The notes: generated by a model not told the origin, from the letters alone. A DNA stretch of 64,000 nucleotides from Rheinheimera aquimaris (GCF_020531985.1 NZ_JAJAVQ010000006.1:205995-269994); one strand, 5' to 3'; counted from the first letter of the stretch, positions 47,986-57,776 are shown. Numbers and translations: made by a program.

Positions 47986-48819
47986 TCACTGTTTTACCAA
48001 GATGATACCGGCGTCTGAAATGACAATTTTCTTCTCTTTATACAAGCTGCCAATTGCCTGTTTAAACGCTTTTTTACTCACGCCAAATTGCGCATAAATA
48101 AGCTCAGGTGCACTTTTGTCTGTTAACGCAAGTTTACCGCCATTTTGCTCTAATTTCGCCAACACCTGAGCTGTCAACTCTTGTGCTTGTTTAAACGTCG
48201 AGGCGCTCAGACGCAAGTCAATTTTGTCATCATCACGTACTTTGGCAATATAGGCAGGCAGTTTATCGCCACGGCGCAGAGGTTTAAATACATCACTTTG
48301 GTATAACACGCCCCAGTGTTGATGATTCACGACGGCCTTATAGCCGATATCGGTTTGTTCACTGATGATAATATCGACTTTGTCTCCTGGGCGATATTGG
48401 GGAACCGTTTTGTGTAGATGCCGGTCCAGCTTACTGGAGGCGACTATCCGGTTACTGTTATCGACATAACAGTACAGCAAATAGCTTTGTCCTTCTTTCA
48501 GCGGAATTTGTTGCTCGCTAAAAGGCACTAACAGGTCTTTTTTCAACCCCCAGTTGACGAATGCACCAACCTTAGTTGTAGCAACCACTTTTAACATAGC
48601 AACTTCGCCTACCTTAATTTTAGGCCGCTCAGTTGTGGCAATAAGCTGGTCTTCCGAATCAAGGTAAAGGAAAACATCAAGCTGATCGCCAATAGCCAGC
48701 CCTGCAGGGGCGACATTATTTGGCAGTAATATTTCTCCCCAGCTTAGTCCATCCAGGTAAAAGCCAAACTTCACCTGTTTTTTAACTACTAAATTGTTGA
48801 TTTTCCCAAGAGCCAGCAT
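47986..48819 (-). CDS. cvfB: CvfB-like S1-domain RNA-binding protein
   Basis: 277 residues. It has S1-like OB domains (about 1-60, 65-130 and 140-210) and a C-terminal winged helix (about 215-277) with PELIYAQFGVSKKAFKQAIGSLYKEKKI. The start INNLVVKKQVKFGFYLDGLSWGEILLP is typical of the CvfB/YitL family. The Staphylococcus homologue affects virulence gene expression through RNA binding. It is divergent from rlmF. Confidence 0.9.
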   Translation of the reverse strand: MLALGKINNLVVKKQVKFGFYLDGLSWGEILLPNNVAPAGLAIGDQLDVFLYLDSEDQLIATTERPKIKVGEVAMLKVVATTKVGAFVNWGLKKDLLVPFSEQQIPLKEGQSYLLYCYVDNSNRIVASSKLDRHLHKTVPQYRPGDKVDIIISEQTDIGYKAVVNHQHWGVLYQSDVFKPLRRGDKLPAYIAKVRDDDKIDLRLSASTFKQAQELTAQVLAKLEQNGGKLALTDKSAPELIYAQFGVSKKAFKQAIGSLYKEKKIVISDAGIILVKQ

Positions 48820-48951
48820 GCGATATCCAAATTTCTGCCCAATATGGGCTGTGTTAATAGCCGCTATTGTAACGGTTTTTTTGCAGCGTTGCTTAAGTTA
48901 AGCCAGAACATGATAAACTTTGCACCATTATTTTTCCGGGTTAAATGTGAC

Positions 48952-49875
48952 ATGTCTTCGTCTTCTTTGTTGCATCCACGCAACTTGCATCACGGTCAAT
49001 ACGACTTTGCTGAATTGACAAAAGCTTTACCTGATTTACAGCGCTTTATCTGCAGTAATAAAACTGGTGGGCAAACGATAGACTTTGGTGATAACGCTGC
49101 TGTAGTAGCACTAAATCAGGCAATACTTGCCAGGTATTACAATATTAGATTTTGGCAGTTACCACAGGGTTACTTGTGCCCGCCAGTGCCAGGCAGGGCA
49201 GATTATGTGCACTATATTGCCGACTTACTGGCGCGCAGTTACCCGACGATACCCTTGGGCAAGCAAGTTAAGCTATTGGATATTGGTACTGGTGCAAATT
49301 TGATTTATCCAATCATCGCCAGCCAGAGTTACGGCTGGCAGGTATACGGCAGTGATATAGACCCTGTCGCGGTTAAGGTTGCTAAAACAATTGTTGCCAG
49401 TAACCCCTCACTGCAGCAGCTTGTGCACATTGTACAGCAAACAGGTAACACAATTTTCAGTGGTATTATTCAGCATCAGCAGCAATTTCACCTGACGATG
49501 TGTAACCCACCTTTTTACGCCTCGGCGGCTGAAGCGGAGGCGGCGAGCTCGCGTAAGTGGATTAATCTGGGGAAGGAGCAGCAGGGCGGCGCACGCAATT
49601 TTGCCGGCCAGCAGCACGAATTATGGTGCGCGGGTGGTGAATTAGCGTTTATCAGCCAGATGATCCGTGAAAGCGCGCTGTTTAAACAGCAAGTATGCTG
49701 GTTTACTACTCTGGTATCGCAGCACAAGCATATTAAGCCACTACGTAAATTGCTTAATAGTGTCGGTGCAGTGCAAACCGATGTAATCGAAATGCGTCAG
49801 GGCCAAAAAGTCAGCCGCACACTGGCCTGGAGCTTTCTGACTTTTTCACAACAGCAGCAGTGGCCGACTATTTGA
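48952..49875 (+). CDS. rlmF: 23S rRNA (adenine-1618-N6)-methyltransferase RlmF
   Basis: 307 residues from the ATG at 48952, which gives SSSLLHPRNLHHGQYDF at the N-terminus, as in E. coli RlmF (308 residues); earlier Mets add an unrelated segment. The SAM-binding LLDIGTGANLIYPII and the catalytic TMCNPPFYAS (NPPF) of N6-adenine methyltransferases are present. It methylates A1618 in 23S rRNA. Confidence 0.95.
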   Translation: MSSSSLLHPRNLHHGQYDFAELTKALPDLQRFICSNKTGGQTIDFGDNAAVVALNQAILARYYNIRFWQLPQGYLCPPVPGRADYVHYIADLLARSYPTIPLGKQVKLLDIGTGANLIYPIIASQSYGWQVYGSDIDPVAVKVAKTIVASNPSLQQLVHIVQQTGNTIFSGIIQHQQQFHLTMCNPPFYASAAEAEAASSRKWINLGKEQQGGARNFAGQQHELWCAGGELAFISQMIRESALFKQQVCWFTTLVSQHKHIKPLRKLLNSVGAVQTDVIEMRQGQKVSRTLAWSFLTFSQQQQWPTI

Positions 49876-49879
49876 CGGG

Positions 49880-50092
49880 TTAAGCCGGGTGGGTAAACTC
49901 AGCAATATTGGCTGGCGGCTGTGCTTTATTCATTTTTTGCCATAGTTTTTCATGGAAAAAGTAGCCGACAGTATTTACGGCCGGCTCAACCACTGCAATT
50001 ACACCACCCAGAATAAAATTACCGGTAATAAGGTAAGTGACAGCGAAGGCAATACTGAAGTGCATAATAGCGAAGGTAATGGTTTTGCTCAT
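49880..50092 (-). CDS. DUF2061 small membrane protein
   Basis: 70 residues with two membrane segments (FAIMHFSIAFAVTYLIT and FILGGVIAVVEPAVNTVGYFFHEKLW), the DUF2061 pattern. Function unknown. GAGGA precedes the ATG. It is convergent with rlmF, only five bases from its stop. Confidence 0.88.
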   Translation of the reverse strand: MSKTITFAIMHFSIAFAVTYLITGNFILGGVIAVVEPAVNTVGYFFHEKLWQKMNKAQPPANIAEFTHPA

Positions 50093-50216
50093 GATGTTTA
50101 TCCTCAGAACTTTTTAATAGTTAGATGATAAACGTTCTCATTATTGTTTAAAGTGAATTAAAATGATCACCTTAATCGGTTTTTGCAATCGTTAAAGCTG
50201 GCTATATACTTGGCTA

Positions 50217-51734
50217 TTAATCAGTTGGTTGTTCAATGCGCTTTAATGCATCTGTCAGCATCGGTAAATCTAAGCGGTCATTGAGAGGTACTAAAGTACC
50301 TGCCGACCAGACGCCATAACTGCCGTCTGCACGCAAAATAACCATCTTGTCTTTTTTAAAACTGATGATTTCACCACCACTGATATTGAGCTTAGGTAAA
50401 GTGCGCGGATGTAATAGATTGTCACCCGGCCAGTTCGCTTGTGCCTGACAACCTGCCTGGGCCAGCAGTGTAGGTAGCCAATCCAGATGTTGTGTAACCT
50501 GGTGTGGTTGTAACTGCCGCAAGGCAGCCCAATTTGACCAAACAGTAGCGGGGGCCAGGCTGAACTGTTTATGGCTGCCGCTTAAACCCAATACGACTAT
50601 GTTGTCAAATTGGCTGTAGCTTTGCCAATGCTGATATGGGGTATTGTCGAAGACAATGCTGTATTGTGCAGGTGCTGCAACATTAAGCCAAGGCAATTGC
50701 GCAACTTCGGTTTCAGCAGACCGGCTTATACTAATGCGTCCCTCAGGCAATTGCGCTAACCAGGACGGCGCTGTCTGTAATTGTTGCTGAGCATTCTGCT
50801 CTATCATGAATTTGCTATACAGAAGGTTGAGCAAGGCTTCGTCTGTTGATACAGGAGCAAAATGTTGCTCCAGCGGTCTGAGGCCAGCGCTGGCCAGCTG
50901 CTTAACCAGTTCAGGGCTAAAGTTATCAGTAACCAGCAGTAAAGTAGAACGACTGGCTGTAGTTTCCTGACACACCATGTTGTGCTGATAACTGAATTGT
51001 TGCGGTAAGCTCAGCTTATCGAGCTGTATCTGGTTTTGTTTATTCAGGTCAATCAGCTGATAACGGGCGAGAAAGGTTTTTGCAGTTGCAGGGTAAGATA
51101 GCGGCAGCACATTGTCCTGACGGGTAACATCGTATTTTACGTTGGCATCAGCATAAACATGCAGCAAATGGCTTAACATAAAACTACCAATAAACAGTAC
51201 AAATAATGGTGTTGCGATTGCTGACTTTTTCAGCCGCTCTATTTTTTTCCAGCAAAAATTGCTTAGTGTCAGCTCTACCGCTAATAAAAGGGCTGCAACC
51301 GTAACAATAATCAATATGAAATTGCGCAAGTTAGTGACAATTTGCTGTCGTAACAGTTCTGCTGCCTGGTCTAACGATGCGCTGCCAACGTGGTAACCCA
51401 GGTTGGCATAAACATAGGCGTCAAAAATAAGTACTATAAAGGCTACGGTAGCCAGTATTGCGGCTAAGCCTCGTACATGGCGCTGATACGGAAATACCAA
51501 CGATATCGGAAATATCGTCAGAATAAAAAACATAAAACACAAAAATGCGGTATGACCTATCCAGTTCAGTGGCAGGTACAGCCAGCCTATGAATGAAACC
51601 GGTAAGGGTTCAGCCAGCCAATAAACTGAAGTTACTGCCAGCGCCAGCAAAATATTAAAGAAGCTAAACCAGTGACCCCAGTTCAGTAGCCGGTTGACCT
51701 TTTTTACCAGTGACAGGTTGTTTTCCAGCACCAT
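50217..51734 (-). CDS. yejM: YejM/PbgA-like (DUF3413) inner-membrane protein, short
   Basis: 505 residues, compared with about 586 in E. coli YejM (PbgA/LapC). Five N-terminal membrane segments contain NWGHWFSFFNILLAL and ILTIFPISLVFPYQRHVRGLAAI, characteristic of DUF3413. The periplasmic sulfatase-like domain is recognisable in order but shortened. Its end (LRADGSYGVWSAGTLVPLNDRLDLPML) matches the YejM end. In E. coli YejM binds LPS and, with LapB, tunes LpxC degradation. It follows yejL after six bases, as in E. coli. Confidence 0.85.
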   Translation of the reverse strand: MVLENNLSLVKKVNRLLNWGHWFSFFNILLALAVTSVYWLAEPLPVSFIGWLYLPLNWIGHTAFLCFMFFILTIFPISLVFPYQRHVRGLAAILATVAFIVLIFDAYVYANLGYHVGSASLDQAAELLRQQIVTNLRNFILIIVTVAALLLAVELTLSNFCWKKIERLKKSAIATPLFVLFIGSFMLSHLLHVYADANVKYDVTRQDNVLPLSYPATAKTFLARYQLIDLNKQNQIQLDKLSLPQQFSYQHNMVCQETTASRSTLLLVTDNFSPELVKQLASAGLRPLEQHFAPVSTDEALLNLLYSKFMIEQNAQQQLQTAPSWLAQLPEGRISISRSAETEVAQLPWLNVAAPAQYSIVFDNTPYQHWQSYSQFDNIVVLGLSGSHKQFSLAPATVWSNWAALRQLQPHQVTQHLDWLPTLLAQAGCQAQANWPGDNLLHPRTLPKLNISGGEIISFKKDKMVILRADGSYGVWSAGTLVPLNDRLDLPMLTDALKRIEQPTD

Positions 51735-51740
51735 AAGTGT

Positions 51741-51965
51741 TTAGTTTGCCTTGTCAACAACAGTGTCAGCCAATGCCTGACTAAAATGGCTGACAACGGC
51801 GGCACGCTGGTTGTGCGGTACACTGCTGTTAACAACATGGCTGATGGCGTTACCTAAACACATCAGGCTCAGTTCTGTGGTGGCTTTTTCAGCATGCAAC
51901 ACATCCAGTAGCTGATTTACCAGCTTTTCAATTTGTGCAGTGGAATACTTTGATACAATTGGCAT
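51741..51965 (-). CDS. yejL: YejL (DUF1414) protein
   Basis: 74 residues (E. coli YejL 75). The signature is KYSTAQIEKLVNQLLDVLHAEKATTELSLMCLGN. Function unknown. It is divergent from yejK and upstream of yejM in the same direction, the conserved yejK/yejLM arrangement. Confidence 0.93.
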   Translation of the reverse strand: MPIVSKYSTAQIEKLVNQLLDVLHAEKATTELSLMCLGNAISHVVNSSVPHNQRAAVVSHFSQALADTVVDKAN

Positions 51966-52035
51966 GAATTATCCGCAGGTCACGTGAATTAAACAGTTAG
52001 AATAGTACCAGAATTCATTTTAAACAGGAAAAGTT

Positions 52036-53082
52036 ATGTCAGTAGATGTGCAGCAGTTGGCGATAAATTACCTAGAACCGGATGAGCAAGCACAAAGTAA
52101 AGCGCATTACAGGCCGTCACTTGTGACGCCTACTTCAGCTGTAGCACACCTGGTCGAGCAGCTGCATCTGGCGTACAACGGTAAACCGGCTAAAGGCTAC
52201 GCAGCTTTTAACCCGGAGAAAGATCAACAGGTTGTCACTGTATTGCAGGATTGGCAAAAGCAAAACAGTGATTTTAATGTCCTTGCCAACACTGCAACTG
52301 CGGTATTGGAGCAGCAACTGCAAGCGCATCAGTTGCCCGAAAGTGGTTATTTGCTGGTGTGCCATTATCGCTATCTTACCAGTGATTACTTGCTGATCTG
52401 TCTGTTGGGGAGTAAAGACCATTTTTCGCTGACCGACGAGCTTGAACTGGCAACATCGCGTCATCTGGATATTGCCCGGATGCAACTGGCCGCGCGGATT
52501 GATTTAACCGAATATCAAAGTTCACCGGAACAAGGGAAATACATCAGCTTTATCCGCGGCCGGGCAGGACGTAAAGTGGCAGACTTTTTTCTCGACTTTC
52601 TAGGTTGTGAAGAAGGCACTGATGCCAAAGCTAACAGTAAGGTGGTGCTGGCATCTGTTGAGGAGTATTTTGCGGCAGCAGAGTTTGATAGCGGCGAGAA
52701 AAATGATGCACGTAAACAGGTGTACAGTTACTGTGAGGAGCGGGCCAAAGCGGGTCAAGATGTCGTACTGACAGAGTTGTCCGCGGTGATAGATGAGCAG
52801 GAGCAACAGGGCTTTTTACGTTATTGTCAGGAACAGCAGTTACAAGTGGCTGAACAATTTCCGGTAGAAGTAAAGGAGCTAAAAAAACTGATTAAATTTA
52901 GTGGGCAGGGCGCTGGCTTATCAATTAGTTTTGAACAGAAACTGCTGGGCGACCGTGTGCAATATGATCCACACAGCGATACCATTCTGATTAAAGGCAC
53001 GCCGCCTAATTTGCGCGACCAGTTACAGCGTTTTCTTCAGGGCTATTCTGCTTTTGATCGCACAGGTAATGAGTCTGAGTGA
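52036..53082 (+). CDS. yejK: Nucleoid-associated protein YejK (NdpA)
   Basis: 348 residues (E. coli 335). Family features: the N-terminal region, HYRYLTSDYLLICLL, then YQSSPEQGKYISFIRGRAGRKVADFFLDFLGCEEG in the centre, and ISFEQKLLGDRVQYDPHSDTILIKGTPPNLRDQL near the end. It is a nucleoid-associated DNA-binding protein of little known role. Its last 40 bases overlap the convergent DUF2897 gene. Confidence 0.94.
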   Translation: MSVDVQQLAINYLEPDEQAQSKAHYRPSLVTPTSAVAHLVEQLHLAYNGKPAKGYAAFNPEKDQQVVTVLQDWQKQNSDFNVLANTATAVLEQQLQAHQLPESGYLLVCHYRYLTSDYLLICLLGSKDHFSLTDELELATSRHLDIARMQLAARIDLTEYQSSPEQGKYISFIRGRAGRKVADFFLDFLGCEEGTDAKANSKVVLASVEEYFAAAEFDSGEKNDARKQVYSYCEERAKAGQDVVLTELSAVIDEQEQQGFLRYCQEQQLQVAEQFPVEVKELKKLIKFSGQGAGLSISFEQKLLGDRVQYDPHSDTILIKGTPPNLRDQLQRFLQGYSAFDRTGNESE

Positions 53083-53246
53083 GTGCGGCTGTCTTTAACA
53101 CTGTCTGTCAAATCCAGCTTGGCATTTTTGCCTGACAGTTGCTTGAAAGGCGATATCTGCAACCTGGCTGTATGCTTAAGTAGCAGGATATTGCCGACAA
53201 CGACGGCAAAAGCAAGTGACAGTGCGATTATCAGCGGCCAGTTCAC
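53043..53246 (-). CDS. DUF2897 small membrane protein
   Basis: 67 residues. One N-terminal membrane segment (WPLIIALSLAFAVVVGNILLLKHTA) and a polar tail, matching DUF2897. Function unknown. It follows the VanY-like gene by five bases and overlaps the end of the convergent yejK gene. Last gene of the EIIA-like/yffB/dapE operon. Confidence 0.75.
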   Translation of the reverse strand: MNWPLIIALSLAFAVVVGNILLLKHTARLQISPFKQLSGKNAKLDLTDSVKDSRTHSDSLPVRSKAE

Positions 53247-53251
53247 AGGTA

Positions 53252-53929
53252 TTACCTGCAGATATTCGTAACGTAGCGGGTAAAAATCGTATCCAGGTGT
53301 TCAAGCACCAGTTCCTGCTCCGTCAGAGGATGTAGTGCGATGCACTGACGCAATGTCGATGCTGAAAATTGCACCAGATATTGCTCAGCGACAGGCCTGT
53401 AGCTAAGGTGCCATGGTTCTGCCGCAACACCTCCCTGATAAACCTGATAAGGCTGAAAAAAGCCAAAGCCAGCAGCGTGTTTTTGCAACCATTGTCGCAT
53501 GGCCCAAAATGGGCCTGTCTCGCTGTATTCCTCAGGCAGCAGTCGTGGTTTGTAATCGTCTGGTACGGCTGCAGCATCATATATGTCGACCTCTGTGCCC
53601 CAATGATGGCGGCTGGCGCCTGGCAACGCTGAATACAATAAGACGGCGTCGAGCTTCGACATACCGGCTAACTTCGCCACATCCACGGTCTTACCGTCTT
53701 GGTCAAATACGGTTCTGGCGCCTGTTATTTTGGCTTGCCAAATAGCGGCCTGACGCTGATAAGAACGAAAAGACGAGGCTATTCTGATATCAATACCTGA
53801 CGTTTTAGCGGCTTCACACAATGCAATAAAAGGTGAAACAGCAGCAGTATGTAAACTAAAATTATCCTGATACTGCACAATATGCTGCTCTGTAAGGCCT
53901 GTCAGGATAGCGATGTCTGTTGTATTCAT
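53252..53929 (-). CDS. M15-family D-alanyl-D-alanine carboxypeptidase (VanY-like)
   Basis: 225 residues. The zinc-peptidase motif [13 protein letters not shown] (SxHxxGxxxD) and EPWHLSYRP near the C-terminus are present. No signal peptide is obvious, which is unusual for a peptidoglycan enzyme and leaves open a cytoplasmic role on murein peptides. It overlaps the dapE end by four bases. Confidence 0.88.
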   Translation of the reverse strand: MNTTDIAILTGLTEQHIVQYQDNFSLHTAAVSPFIALCEAAKTSGIDIRIASSFRSYQRQAAIWQAKITGARTVFDQDGKTVDVAKLAGMSKLDAVLLYSALPGASRHHWGTEVDIYDAAAVPDDYKPRLLPEEYSETGPFWAMRQWLQKHAAGFGFFQPYQVYQGGVAAEPWHLSYRPVAEQYLVQFSASTLRQCIALHPLTEQELVLEHLDTIFTRYVTNICR

Positions 53930-55068
53930 AGGCTAAGGTGTAACTGCTCCAGCACGGCTTCGTACATTTTAGCCAGTTGCTCAAGATCCGTAACAGAGAC
54001 ACACTCATTAACTTTATGGATAGTGGCATTACACGGACCAAGCTCTATCACCTGAGCACCCGTTGGTGCGATAAAGCGGCCATCTGAGGTGCCTCCACTG
54101 GTTTCGAGCCTCGGCTCAAGGCCCTGCACCTTTTTTATTGCCTCAACGGTTGCCGCGACCAGGCTGCCGCTGTCAGTTAAAAATGGCAGGCCGTTTAATG
54201 TCCAGCCCAACTCATAGTTAAGGCCGTGGCGATCCAGCATCGCGATGACACGTTTCTGCAGGCCTTCAGCTGTGCTTTCTGTACTGTAACGAAAGTTAAA
54301 CATAACACTTAGTTCGCCCGGTATCACATTTGATGCGCCGGTGCCGGCATGAATGTTTGCTATCTGGAAACTGGTGGCCGGGAAATAAGCATTGCCCTGA
54401 TCCCATTGTTCCGCAGCTAGTTCCGCTAAAGCAGCAGCTGCTTTATGTACCGGATTGTCAGCCAGTTGAGGATAGGCAACGTGTCCCTGTATACCTTTTA
54501 CCAGCAGATTACCGGTTAAAGAACCGCGGCGCCCATTCTTCACAACATCGCCGGCTTTGTGGCTACTGGAGGGTTCGCCTACAATGCACCAGCTTATTTT
54601 TTCCTGCCGCTGTTCCAGCGTTTCGATTACACGTTTTGTGCCATTGATAAAAGGGCCTTCTTCATCACTGGTGATAAGGTAGGCCAGATCAAACTTAGGT
54701 TCAGGGTGATGCTGCAAAAAGCGCTCCGTAGCAACAATCATCGCTGCAAGGCTGCCTTTCATATCCGCCGCACCGCGACCATAAAGAGTATCGCCAATAA
54801 TAGTGGGTTCAAAAGGGGGGGTGTGCCACTGCCCAACCGGACCGGTTGGCACGACATCGGTGTGCCCGGCGAAGCAAAATACCGGTTTGCCGCTACCACG
54901 ACGGGCCCACATATTTAGCGTATCTTCAAAATGCATGATTTCTACATTAAAACCGATGGCTGCTAAACGAGCTGCCATCACTTGTTGACAGCCTGCATCC
55001 TCTGGCGTAACAGAAGGCCGGGCGATCAAATCCATCGTCAGTGCAATAACTTCATTGGAGGCTGTCAT
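53926..55068 (-). CDS. dapE: Succinyl-diaminopimelate desuccinylase
   Basis: 380 residues. A binuclear zinc amidase of the M20 family in lysine/meso-DAP synthesis. Motifs: FAGHTDVVP (zinc His and Asp), [23 protein letters not shown] and a C-terminal [10 protein letters not shown]. Length equals the usual size. It starts two bases after yffB, the same order as in E. coli. Confidence 0.97.
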   Translation of the reverse strand: MTASNEVIALTMDLIARPSVTPEDAGCQQVMAARLAAIGFNVEIMHFEDTLNMWARRGSGKPVFCFAGHTDVVPTGPVGQWHTPPFEPTIIGDTLYGRGAADMKGSLAAMIVATERFLQHHPEPKFDLAYLITSDEEGPFINGTKRVIETLEQRQEKISWCIVGEPSSSHKAGDVVKNGRRGSLTGNLLVKGIQGHVAYPQLADNPVHKAAAALAELAAEQWDQGNAYFPATSFQIANIHAGTGASNVIPGELSVMFNFRYSTESTAEGLQKRVIAMLDRHGLNYELGWTLNGLPFLTDSGSLVAATVEAIKKVQGLEPRLETSGGTSDGRFIAPTGAQVIELGPCNATIHKVNECVSVTDLEQLAKMYEAVLEQLHLSL

Positions 55069-55070
55069 CG

Positions 55071-55421
55071 TTATAGTCCGAAAATTTGTTGGTATTGCTC
55101 AGGTTTAAACCCCAGAAAGTATTGGTTGTCGTGCACCAGTAGCGGGCGTTTGATCATTGCTGGCTGTGCCAACATCAAATTGAGCGCTTTATCTTCAGTT
55201 AAATCAGTTTTGTCAGCCTCATCAAGTTGCCGATAAGTTGTGCCTCTGGTGTTGAGCAGGTTTTGCCAGCCACAGTGAGCAGAGAAGTTTGCAAGTTGAT
55301 CTTGTGTAAGACCATCAGTGCGGTAGTCTACGAATTGATAGGCGATTTGATGTTGCTCAAGCCAGCTTCTGGCTTTTTTAATTGTGTCGCAGTTCTTAAT
55401 ACCATATAGAGTGGTTATCAT
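55071..55421 (-). CDS. yffB: ArsC/Spx-family protein YffB
   Basis: 116 residues. The N-terminal [16 protein letters not shown] has Cys11 in the ArsC-like loop, and [25 protein letters not shown] closes the domain. E. coli yffB is also directly upstream of dapE. No arsenate reductase activity is established. It overlaps the EIIA-like gene by four bases. Confidence 0.92.
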   Translation of the reverse strand: MITTLYGIKNCDTIKKARSWLEQHQIAYQFVDYRTDGLTQDQLANFSAHCGWQNLLNTRGTTYRQLDEADKTDLTEDKALNLMLAQPAMIKRPLLVHDNQYFLGFKPEQYQQIFGL

Positions 55422-55918
55422 TGTTTCTTCTTCATTTGTAGAGTGAATACGGCGTCCAGACCTGCTGCTACAAAGCGCTCAGCACTAAACACTGCTAATA
55501 TAGCAGGATGCGGTAGTACCATTAATACAACCAGATACCCCGTCTCAGCCTGAAGTAATTTGGGGTCAAGCCTGAGCACTGGCTGCCCGCTTATAACCTG
55601 CTCACCATCGTGAACCAGGGACTTTATCGCTTCACCATGCTGCAGACTGCTGTCTTCAGGCAGATCAAGTTGCAGGGTTAAGCCGCTTTTATGTCTGAAG
55701 CTTAATCTTCTGCCTGCCAGCAAGCTGCGCTCATAAACACCGGCAAAGGGTGCTATCAGGGTGCCGTGCGTCAGTTTAATGCATATTGCCTGCGGTAATA
55801 CAGTGGTGTTGTACAGCGGATCGGTATGAGCATGCAAAGGCAAAATGATACCTGAGGCGGGGCTGTTAATCGTTAAACCCGGCATTTTAGCATTGTATTG
55901 TTCTTGCCAATGTATCAA
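55418..55918 (-). CDS. EIIA-Glc-like domain protein lacking the phospho-histidines
   Basis: 166 residues with the duplicated-hybrid-motif order of glucose PTS EIIA: SPASGIILPLHAHTDPLYN, a Leu/Val-rich TLIAPFAGVYE, then SGLTLQLDLPED and ISGQPVLRLDPKLL. In EIIA-Glc the phospho-relay His lie in NHAF and in VHFGID; the matching places here read GRRL and LQLDLP, so both His are absent. It cannot take part in PTS phosphate transfer as known, and may be a protein-binding or regulatory relic. First gene of the operon with yffB and dapE. Confidence 0.78.
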   Translation of the reverse strand: MIHWQEQYNAKMPGLTINSPASGIILPLHAHTDPLYNTTVLPQAICIKLTHGTLIAPFAGVYERSLLAGRRLSFRHKSGLTLQLDLPEDSSLQHGEAIKSLVHDGEQVISGQPVLRLDPKLLQAETGYLVVLMVLPHPAILAVFSAERFVAAGLDAVFTLQMKKKQ

Positions 55919-56483
55919 TAATTACTCCGGCTCTAAGTATTTATACAGTATTAATTCGGGATAATTCTGCGATTGCAGAGTATGAGTATGCCGTGCAGCG
56001 CTATCTACTGCAACAGCAGGAGTAAGCCGGGAAAATGAAATATGACATTTCGACCGGTTTTGCATGAATATTTAATGAAGTCTTTTTTTTGCCGGGTGGT
56101 TTATGGCATTACGTTTGTAGTTTTGTTGAGTTATATGGGACTTTGTTGTCCACAGAATTTGTGGATAACTTTGTGTGTAACGTTGTTTAAGTTGGTTAAC
56201 TTTATGAATTTATATATAAAAGTAAGTTGGCATATTTTTTGTTAGTTTGGACTTGGCCTAAAGCTATCGTGAAGTAAGCCAAAATGGCAGTTTAAGATTT
56301 TGTAATTTGTGTAAGCGGTAGTAAAACGCAGTTTGCTGCTAAGAGGATAGGTAAAAATTGCCAAACAAAATTAGTTAAATTGCTGATGGCTAACCACAGA
56401 ACGAGCGAACACGTTTGCACCAACAGGTAAAGGTATCGGATTTATGCTATCGTTCAGATGTGAATGTACGTCAGGAGCAAGCA
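55919..56483. other. AT-rich gap with DnaA boxes
   Basis: 565 bases with no convincing gene. The left side holds a 20-odd codon open tail without a start (ending EYAVQRYLLQQQE near 56025). The centre is AT-rich and carries an inverted pair of DnaA boxes with a third weaker box. The right side is the leader of yfbV. Confidence 0.6.
56146..56180. promoter_or_regulatory. Cluster of DnaA boxes, inverted pair plus weak third
   Basis: TTGTCCACA (56146-56154, plus; one mismatch to TTATCCACA), then TGTGGATAA (56160-56168, a perfect box on the minus strand) five bases later, then TGTGTGTAA (56172-56180, minus, two mismatches). The first two form a near-perfect dyad. The surroundings are AT-rich. Confidence 0.6.
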
Positions 56484-56930
56484 ATGCAGTATAGGCTATA
56501 CAGTACGCTGCGTGAGGGCAGAGAATATAGTAAGCAGTGGCCAGCCAAAGCTGAGTTGAATAGTTTATTTATTGAAAATAAAGTTATTTTGCTGACTTCA
56601 ATCGCTGGACGTTTTTTACCGTTGCTGGCGATAGTGTGTGCAGTGGTTCAGTATTTTTATCTTGGAAAAGCGTTCCTTCCTCAAATACTGGCGATGATGT
56701 TATTCGTAGCTGCGCTTCCTTTACAAGGTTGGTATTGGTTAGGCGTTCGTGCTGCAACGCCTTTACCACCCTCTATTGCGAGCTGGTATTTACAGATCAG
56801 GCAAAAAATGCAGCAACAGGGCATAAGCATGGCGCCGATAAAGCAGCCCGGGCGATACAAAGATCTGGCCATACTGCTGCAGCAAGCTTATCAGCAGTTG
56901 GACAGAGCTTTTGTCAGGCAATGGTTTTAA
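56484..56930 (+). CDS. yfbV: UPF0208 membrane protein YfbV
   Basis: 148 residues (E. coli 151) from the ATG at 56484, with AGGAG upstream; an earlier in-frame start (56415) has no support. The family pattern is YSTLREGREYSKQWP, FIENKVILLTS, two membrane segments, and LPLQGWYWLGVRAATPLPPSI. In E. coli YfbV affects chromosome organisation around the terminus macrodomain. Confidence 0.9.
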   Translation: MQYRLYSTLREGREYSKQWPAKAELNSLFIENKVILLTSIAGRFLPLLAIVCAVVQYFYLGKAFLPQILAMMLFVAALPLQGWYWLGVRAATPLPPSIASWYLQIRQKMQQQGISMAPIKQPGRYKDLAILLQQAYQQLDRAFVRQWF

Positions 56931-56969
56931 TGCGTTGCTCACAGCGCTGCGATGCTTAACAAGTTCGAA

Positions 56970-57776
56970 TTAATTAAATACTGACCACACAGGTGCATGG
57001 TCTGATGGGCGCTCTATGGCTCGGATTTCATAATCTATGCCGCACTCAGTGCAGCGCTTTGCCAGAGGTGCGGTAGCCATGATTACATCAATGCGCAGGC
57101 CCCTGTTATCGTCAAAGCCTTTTGAGCGGTAGTCAAACCAGCTGTACTGGGCCGTAACTTCAGGGTTGAGCTCTCTGAAAGTGTCGAATAATCCCCAGTC
57201 TTTTAGCTGTGCTAGCCATGCTCGCTCTTCTGGCAGGAACGATGTCTTTCCTTCGCGTAACCAACGTTTGGCATTCGCCTCGCCAATACCGATATCCAGA
57301 TCTACCGGCGAAATATTGATATCGCCAATGACAGCCAGATACTCATCTGGCGTATGATGTTGAGCCAGGTACTGCTGCAAGTCAGCATAGAATTTTGTCT
57401 TGGCCGGAAACTTGACTGGATGATTGCGGTTTTCACCCTGTGGGAAGTAGCCATTAAGTACAGTAAGAGGCGTGCCGTCAGGCATGCTGAAACGGCCGAT
57501 TAGCATTCGGCGCTGAGCGTCGGGCTCATCTGTTGGAAAGCCATACTGCATATGTTCAGCGGGGGCTTTGCTTAATATTGCTACTCCATAATGGCCTTTT
57601 TGCCCAAAGTAATATACGTGATAGCCCATTGCCTCTACATCCGACAGCGGGAACTCATCATCATGCACTTTTATTTCTTGCAAACCCACAATGTCGGGTT
57701 GATGTTTGTCGAGAAGTGCTTTCAGTTGATGCAGCCTTGCGCGTATACCATTAATATTAAAAGAAATAATTTTCAT
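56970..57776 (-). CDS. xthA: Exonuclease III
   Basis: 268 residues, the same length as E. coli XthA. An AP endonuclease and 3'-5' exonuclease of the EEP family. Motifs: [23 protein letters not shown] (metal Glu), [13 protein letters not shown], and [10 protein letters not shown] with the catalytic Asp-His at the end. Single gene, divergent from the YgjP-like peptidase. Confidence 0.97.
   Translation of the reverse strand: MKIISFNINGIRARLHQLKALLDKHQPDIVGLQEIKVHDDEFPLSDVEAMGYHVYYFGQKGHYGVAILSKAPAEHMQYGFPTDEPDAQRRMLIGRFSMPDGTPLTVLNGYFPQGENRNHPVKFPAKTKFYADLQQYLAQHHTPDEYLAVIGDINISPVDLDIGIGEANAKRWLREGKTSFLPEERAWLAQLKDWGLFDTFRELNPEVTAQYSWFDYRSKGFDDNRGLRIDVIMATAPLAKRCTECGIDYEIRAIERPSDHAPVWSVFN

Noticed and set aside
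54330..54918. Long plus-strand frames inside dapE
   Set aside because: Antisense to a fully conserved dapE gene.
56042..56245. 67-codon plus-strand open frame
   Set aside because: The frame is low-complexity and AT-driven, resembles no family I know, and runs through the DnaA boxes. Treated as non-coding.
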